In this document: piece by piece, positions 56,901-64,000 of the stretch
How the letters are laid out: each line of letters opens with the position of its first letter
Numbering within the stretch: the first letter of the stretch is position 1
NCBI GenBank assembly: GCA_947652115.1
Contig: OX393570.1
Span: 4,899,259 to 4,963,258, forward strand
Direction: 5' to 3'
Source: Blastomussa wellsi
Taxonomy: Eukaryota; Cnidaria; Anthozoa; Scleractinia; Plerogyridae
DNA: 64,000 nucleotides
Translations under genes and position numbers: made by a program
The notes under the pieces: model-generated
Seen by the model: the letters and a program-made list of their open reading frames with translations, nothing else
Told to the model about the DNA's origin: nothing
The model's database searches: none

Positions 56901-59825
56901 GTACACGCAAGGCGCTCTTATTAAACCGCCCTCCCCCCTCTTTGTGGATGGCACGATTCCAACACCTTAGTTTTTATGTCGACACTTTGAATTTTTCTCC
57001 CTAGGGCTTGAAGATTTTGTCCGCTCCTGCCGGTTTTGTTACGGAAGTACTCATCCATAGGAGGGGGGGGGGGGGGGGGGGGGTCGGTTAAAAATGGAAT
57101 GTCCTCTTGTGATATTCTGAATGAGTTTGTAAAATTTTCAGTAAAGTTGTAACAAACATGTAATAGGCGTTACGCGTGGAAAAACGTGTAGCGCTGCTGA
57201 AGATAAGGGCGGGAAAAGATATAATCGATGGCCAGCGCGGGAAAAGAATGTCACTGGTGGTAAGCGGGGGAAATGTAACCTGTGGCAAGCCCTTTCGCGC
57301 GGGAGAAAAAGCACGACAAAGCATGGCGCCGAAGCGCGAGCAAATTCGCGCAATCAATCAGGTTTGATTTGGGAGTTGAAAACAAAATACATCTTGTGAA
57401 ACTCCGTCGCGCGACTGCACAATTTCGTTTTGTTTTGCTCTTTTCTGTCGTTCCTTTGAAAGTAGTGCATAACCAATTATCGTCTTTTACCCTTCAGGTA
57501 ACAGAAATGATGCGATATCTGTTCTCACGAATGCCAAGAAGTACATACCAAATGAATCGACGCTCTACTTTAACCTCGGTAACATGCTTGGACAAAAGGA
57601 AGAATTCCAGGTGCGCATGCTCTATTTCCAGTGTGAAAATCATTCTCGTCTCCAGAGGTCGCGATCCTTTTGGTCAGCACAAAGAATCGCCACCTCTGGG
57701 AAGGTCCAACACCGAAAGTCCGCGATTCACGGACTTCCCGTCACTCTGCGCATACACAAAGTCAAATCTGATTGGCTGAAAGCTACAAAACGAGTTCTCT
57801 ACGCATGCTCACAATTTGGTTGCGGCCAGAGGTATCGATTCCTTGGTGCTGACCAAACGAATCGCTGCCTCTGGGGACGAGAATGTGTGAATATCAGAAA
57901 GGGTCACATTTCCGGTGAAATAATCTGCGGAGAACTGTTGAACCGAAAGAAATAAAAAAAATCTGTCCTCCCAAACCTAAAAAATAACCTTGTTTTATTT
58001 GTGTGCTTTTGACCAATCGGAGCGAACCTTACAGCCGCAACGGCGGCAAGCTTGTGGATCTCAAATACATAAAAATTAACATGAGAGATGCGCCAGGTTG
58101 CGCAAAAACTGAAGTTGTAGAAAGCTTCCTTGGTGGTAATGTAAAAAAGTGTTTTTAAAATGAAATGTAACGTTCCCCTTTAACGATACTCTTGTAAGAC
58201 TGGGCCCCAACCTAATGCGGTAAGGTGGCTGGGACCGTTTGGGATTGTAAAGCCAGTAAATTTGTGTGTTCCCGGGCGGTTTAGGACGTTCGAAACGTAC
58301 TAGGCTGTGAGCACGCGTGTAGCAAATAATCCCAGGAGCGCGCGCCATCCGTGTTGCTGGGCAGTAAACGATCTGCCAGCCATGCGAGATTTCACAAAGA
58401 TTCCTCCTCTTCATTTATATACCCAGGAAGGTCGTGGCAATGGGGGTACATGTTTATTACCTGTTTAGCAGCGGTGTTATTAACGTGAGTTATTTACTGC
58501 GCAAGGAAAAAAACTTTGAATTTTTTTTACGTTTCGCTGCAGGAAGCTGAAAAAGAATTCCTCAAGGCTTTGGAATTAAACCCAAATTCTGCAGAAATTC
58601 ATGGAAATCTGGGTAAGAATATCTGCCTTTATTGGTCTTGCGTCCCATTTGCACAAGCATTTACCTCGTTTTGGGATGAATCTGAGAATATTTTGTTTAC
58701 AGAAATAGCCTGCGTAGCCTTTCCAAGAGGGTCTCAATGGGGTAGTGGCTTTTACGGTTAACGGTTAACTTTTTGGCTTTTTTACGGCTAACGGTTAATT
58801 TTGTTCCATTACGGTTAACAGGAGGAGTTAAAAAGTAATTTCTATTGTTTTAAGAAGTGTTATATTAATTTCCATTGTTGTAAAACATACTGAAAGTCTT
58901 TGGACTATTTTGAGATAAAAAAGTATTTTGTGTGTGTGTGTGTACACTCCCAGTGAACTATATAACTCTTATGATTTTACTGAGGTGGAAAATATTAAGA
59001 ATACCAAAATAAGATAGAGTTTAAATTATAAACAATGAAATTATGCAGACACTTACGACACTTCCGGTTTCGAGCGGCTTTTCTCGCTACCAGAACACAT
59101 ACGCACAACACATCAGACTCAAAAAAAGTTCTCGAGGCCTTTACTTTTGTATTTAGATTTTTTACGGGTAACATTTTTTACGGCTAACGGTTAAAATTCT
59201 TTCATTTTTACGCCTAACGGCTAAATTTTTGGCCATTTTACGGCTAACGGTTAACCCCATTGAGACCCTCTTCCAAGCGCACCGAAGCACGTTTCCCTTT
59301 CCGGCGTGAACAAGCGAAAGAAAAGAAAAAAAAAAATTGTACGTCAATAACCAGATTCAAACCCTGAACTTCTGACATGCCTATATTCTTATCTCACCAC
59401 TACACTACCAGGCTGATCTGCCAAATTCTCGCAAAATTCAATTATAACAAAAGACTTTCATAATCTATTTTAGTTTACTATTGCCCCAACAACAAACAAA
59501 AAGGAAACTGCGAACGAACGAGCGCGCCTGGGGAGCAGACAAAAATAGGGAGAAGCGGGAAGGGTGTCGGGAAGGAAAGGTCCTTCGTTCGTTTGGCGCG
59601 CTTGGAAAGGAATCGACTGCTTCGTAGGCAAGAACAGAATTTCTGACCAGTCTTGTTTGTTTCACAGGGGTATTATATCACAGATGGGGCAAGCATGACA
59701 AAGCCGCCAAGCTCTATAAGAAGGCGCTTAAACTGGATCCGCAGAGCGAAAACGTATACGATAACCTACAAAAACTCACGAGAACGAAACGGCTACTTGC
59801 CAACGGAAGACTCAAAACAAAATAG
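44952..59825 (+). CDS. TMTC4: TMTC4, transmembrane O-mannosyltransferase with TPRs, 18 exons
   Basis: Exons: 44952-45563, 46653-46740, 47160-47263, 48127-48228, 49038-49208, 50461-50663, 51142-51316, 51937-51993, 52106-52177, 52850-52929, 53804-53855, 54513-54568, 54855-54918, 55320-55397, 56786-56900, 57498-57610, 58543-58612, 59668-59825. All have GT-AG borders and join in frame to 789 residues. TMTC4 features: the FVFDDSEAI loop with the paired Asp of GT-C glycosyltransferases, SNTSHKSYRPL, HPIHTES, GRADLLGALFF, MLCKEQGITVL, DNPASF, CFDWSMGC, PFLPASN and VAERVLYL, many in or between membrane helices. From exon 10 on, TPR repeats follow (VHYNIAKV, AFNNLGNL, AWMNHALL, LYHRWGKHDKA). TMTC1-4 add O-mannose to cadherins in the ER; that role is known from vertebrates. 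AATAAA at 60125. Introns hold several nested transposons. Confidence 0.95.
47536..47709. mobile_element. Hairpin MITE (TACCATAATACTCTTTG family), copy B
   Basis: In TMTC4 intron 3. Outer GCCACTTCGGAAAATACCAT and inverted ATGGTATTTTTCAAAGTGGGC, with perfectly complementary CAAAATTTTGCATAAGCATTG arms around GGGACCATTGTAAGTCCC. Better preserved than copy A at 31347. Confidence 0.75.
49423..49856. mobile_element. Palindromic element (AAAGTGCACCTAACCCC family), full copy
   Basis: AAAGTGCACCTAACCCCAAA at the left end and GGGGTTAGCTGCACTTT at the right end are inverted. The centre has GTGGGTCTATTCCTGGGTTG and its complement flanking GATTTGCATGCATG. It lies in TMTC4 intron 5 and has no coding capacity. 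Confidence 0.75.
51390..51640. repeat. GGTCATGGAAA-type degenerate tandem repeat
   Basis: Variants of GG(A/T)CATGGAAA and GGAAAGTCATGGAATT recur about ten times in TMTC4 intron 7, irregularly spaced. Non-coding. Confidence 0.55.
53320..53545. repeat. Retroelement-tail-like segment in TMTC4 intron 10
   Basis: (AAC)n then AATTTATTTATTTACAAATT, then a G/C-richer body (GGCTTGTCCCGCAAATAGCC). It resembles a 3' end of a non-LTR element or SINE in reverse. Low confidence. Confidence 0.35.
55563..56353. mobile_element. Mutator-like MITE with 10-bp target duplication
   Basis: CATTCTCGTCCCCAGAG and CTCTGGGGACGAGAATG are inverted termini, extending through CTTGTCCCTCTTAGCCGGCT. An exact 10-bp direct repeat AGTCTGACTT flanks it (55553-55562 and 56354-56363), a length typical of Mutator-like elements. 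It is itself interrupted by a hAT-type MITE. Confidence 0.75.
55636..56132. mobile_element. hAT-type MITE, copy A
   Basis: Inverted termini AGGGTCTCAATG / CATTGAGACCCT are flanked by exact 8-bp CTCTGGGG (55628-55635 and 56133-56140). The 8-bp duplication points to hAT. Both halves contain several ACGGCTAACGGTTAA motifs in opposite orientation. The centre is AT-rich and non-coding. Confidence 0.8.
57063..57083. repeat. Poly-G tract in TMTC4 intron 15
   Basis: About 20 consecutive G bases, in AT-rich surroundings. Confidence 0.9.
57641..57885. mobile_element. CATTCTCGTC...GACGAGAATG MITE
   Basis: CATTCTCGTCTCCAGAGG at the left and CCTCTGGGGACGAGAATG at the right are inverted. TTTTGGTCAGCAC.AAGAATCG pairs with its inverse inside. 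Flanks TGTGAAAAT and TGTGAATAT look like a 9-bp duplication with one change, consistent with Mutator-like insertion. Confidence 0.65.
58738..59269. mobile_element. hAT-type MITE, copy B
   Basis: Same termini and internal ACGGTTAACGGTTAA blocks as copy A, in TMTC4 intron 17. Flanked by TTTCCAAG (58730-58737) and CTTCCAAG (59270-59277), an 8-bp duplication with one mismatch. It carries an extra (GT)n-containing stretch near 58930. Confidence 0.8.
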
Positions 59826-59934
59826 AAGAAACGAGAAATCTTATCATGTTGTATATTTTTATGCTTTTTAAAAATTGTAAAAAATTAACGGGTCACGTTT
59901 TACAAAATGTGTCTTGCAGTGAATTACATTCTTC

Positions 59935-59975
59935 CCAACCTCGTTCCCATGAGACCCTGGGAACGAGGTTTCATT
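59935..59975. repeat. Compact AACCTCGTTCCCA palindrome
   Basis: AACCTCGTTCCCA and CTGGGAACGAGGTT around TGAGACC, in the TMTC4 3' UTR. Second copy of the motif at 12358. Confidence 0.6.
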
Positions 59976-60319
59976 TTTCACGGGAGTTGTTTGGGTGGTA
60001 ACGCAACACTTCTCCGTTCGGTTCAAACGTTTTTCTAGCGTGACGAATGCGTGACTACCACTGAGTTTACTCATTATTTTATCATTCATGGCATGTAATG
60101 CTGTTTTATTTAAATGTTTTGTCAAATAAAATTAGATGAGCAATTCAAATTAAATTAGTGGTATCGTATTTTGTGGCCTTCATTATATGTTTTACAACGA
60201 ATGAGAAAAACCTCCCGCCAGTTAGGGTGATAACTATGTTGTTTTTTTTTTAATATTTGTTTCCAATGCTTGAGCGGCACACCTTTTTGTTAGTTTCGTC
60301 GCGGTCATTGGCAGACAAT

Positions 60320-60635
60320 GGCCGTTTTCACACTAGAGACGAACAAATCGTCTGACGATTTGTTTATCTTTGTTCATCTGATGTGAATTTAGGTCGTACT
60401 TTAGTCGACTTGTTCATCTGGATGAACAAATCGTCTGACGATTTGTTTATCTTTGTTCATCTGATGTGAATTTAGGTCGTACTTTAGTCGACTTGTTCAT
60501 CTGGATGAACAAATCGTCTTCTAAAAATCGTCTTCATAGACGGACAAACGGACGGGCAAATTCAGACGGTTGTTCGTCTAAAAATTTCTTCGTCCCATCT
60601 GAGACGATTTGTTCGTCTCTAGTGTGAAAACGGCC
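60320..60635. mobile_element. Harbinger-like MITE with internal 83-bp duplication
   Basis: Termini GGCCGTTTTCACACTAGAGA and complement, flanked by AAT on each side (3-bp duplication). The termini resemble those of the SANT-carrying element at 15798. Inside, a unit starting GAACAAATCGTCTGACGATT at 60341 repeats at 60424 (period 83). Confidence 0.7.
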
Positions 60636-60639
60636 AATG

Positions 60640-61394
60640 TTTTACCCCAGAATGCGTCCAAAACACGCGTAAACGGTTTCCCCATTTAGGGCAAGTCGAG
60701 ACAACGACATTTTGACAGTTCGGCGCGATCGAGCTCATACGTGAAATTCGGTGGCAATAGCAGACTTGTTTCGCAGGTGTCTTCTCTGGCATTCAGACCG
60801 TAGGTGGTGGATATTGCGATCTAAGATTGGACTAAACGACATCTTGAAAAACAGAGAAGACCATGGGATAAGGCTGTCGGTCACCGTATCTACTTGTTCA
60901 GTAGCTGACGCAATCAAAATTACATTACGTTCGAATATTTTGACACAGTAAAACTGCGATAATGGCTTCACAATTTTTGCTTTCAACAGAGAATTCAATA
61001 TCTTTGTATAGTCAAAATAAGCAGTGGAGTGTACAACGCGCACAATGTCTCGAATGTCTCTGCAATGACTTTACTTATTTATCGATGGCGAAAAAGTGAT
61101 AGGAAAAGGCGAATGTTGCAAAAGAACATACTGCCATCCATAACTGCTATGAGTACATGTGGCTTGGTACTCGTTCTAATTTTCGATGTCTGGGAGGTTT
61201 AAAATGGCCGCCTTCATCGTGTTACATTTGACTGTCCTTCATCTGCAGTGACCCACGATGTTCTCATTATGAGAGGTCCGTCAGGCATGTTCAAAATGGC
61301 CGCCTTCATCTTGTGGTTACATTTGACTGTTCATCTATAGCAACAGACGTAGCTCACATTATGCCAGGATAAAGAGGCAACGAAGGTTGGCGAA
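60640..61394. other. Intergenic DNA between convergent TMTC4 and NKAP
   Basis: It includes an imperfect tandem duplication at about 61190-61345 sharing AAAATGGCCGCCTTCATC and TTACATTTGACTGT. No gene is seen. Confidence 0.5.
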
Positions 61395-63489
<2,095 letters not shown>

Positions 63490-63974
63490 GATAGAATTCC
63501 ATTCACCCTCACATTTCACCCTCACAACCACGCAGTTAAATCCATCATTCTCAAAAACTTTAAATTACTTCAAAATGATCCCGACACTGGTAGAATCTTT
63601 TCGCAACCGCCATTAATTTCATTTAAACGCGACAAAAACATAGGTAACTTTTTAGTCAGAAGTGCATTCCAAACTAGTGATCAACCCGGAACTTTTAAAT
63701 GCGCTCGCGCGCGATGCAAAACATGCCCTTTCATTCGCAACGTTGACAAAATATCGGGACCCAAGCGATCTATCAAAATCACGACAAAAATGCATCGAAA
63801 CCGGTCGCGAGACACTTCAATCTCCCAAATCATTCTAAGCAACATATGGCAGTCTGCGGCCTTTCCCTTCACCAAGGAAACACGGAAAGCCGTAAAACTC
63901 TAAAACAAAAATTTCTTTTTCAAATCGGCACTCTTAATCCTCACGGTATCAACGAACGCTTTTCATTCAACTAA
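63490..63974 (+). pseudogene. Penelope-like retroelement 3' coding end, internally deleted
   Basis: Frame 1 from 63490 reads RIPFTLTFHPHN, NIGNFLVRSAF, PGTFKCARARCKTCPFI and KISGPKRSIKIT. From 63783 a different frame reads KNASKPVARHFNLP, TLNPHGINERFSFN and a stop at 63972. Both are conserved blocks of the Penelope RT-endonuclease protein, from the linker with its Cys motif to the end. The GIY-YIG catalytic core that should lie between is missing and the halves are out of frame. RT is absent upstream, so it is also 5'-truncated. It lies in an NKAP intron on the opposite strand. Confidence 0.85.
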
Positions 63975-64000
63975 TTTATTCCGAAGTTTTCACGTTACCA

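Overview
The window is animal nuclear DNA, most likely from a cnidarian and probably an anthozoan such as a stony coral. Genes have introns with GT-AG borders, intergenic and intronic space is packed with short inverted-repeat elements, and one gene belongs to the SH2-ankyrin-SH2 tyrosine kinase type (HTK16/SHARK), first known from Hydra. The organism call is inference; no species can be named from the sequence alone.

Layout. 1-3720 (minus): N-terminal exons of an SH2/ankyrin/SH2 kinase whose catalytic part lies off the left edge. 4447-7284 (plus): a complete four-exon AKAP14-like ciliary A-kinase anchor, divergent from the kinase. 9690-11238 (minus): an intronless class A GPCR followed by a decayed tandem copy of its own 3' end. 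11.3-32.2 kb is mostly accessory DNA. It holds Penelope-derived hairpins, a Harbinger-like element carrying a SANT-type ORF, a 20-bp minisatellite, a GC-rich minisatellite, many MITEs, and one small three-exon gene (about 25.0-26.2 kb) for a 60-residue secreted cysteine-rich peptide. 32251-44123 (minus): a complete seven-exon BLZF1/golgin-45 gene whose last intron contains two restriction-like-endonuclease LINEs, each bounded by (TAA)n. 44952-59825 (plus): a complete 18-exon TMTC4 gene, divergent from BLZF1. 61395-63005 (minus): the three 3' exons of NKAP, convergent with TMTC4, with a 5'-truncated, internally deleted Penelope-like element in the next intron at the right edge.

The host genes are unrelated housekeeping, ciliary or secretory genes and do not form a functional cluster. 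Two head-to-head pairs (kinase/AKAP14, 726 bp apart; BLZF1/TMTC4, 828 bp apart) may share bidirectional promoters.

The most notable material is mobile. A hairpin repeat family with 8-15 bp target duplications resembles Penelope termini and carries a hammerhead-ribozyme-like core. Two LINEs follow one another in TAA microsatellite. A triple-nested transposon sits in a TMTC4 intron. A SINE tail lies directly at a splice acceptor of AKAP14. All exon borders were read by eye from splice consensus, reading-frame continuity and family similarity recalled from memory; no searches were run.
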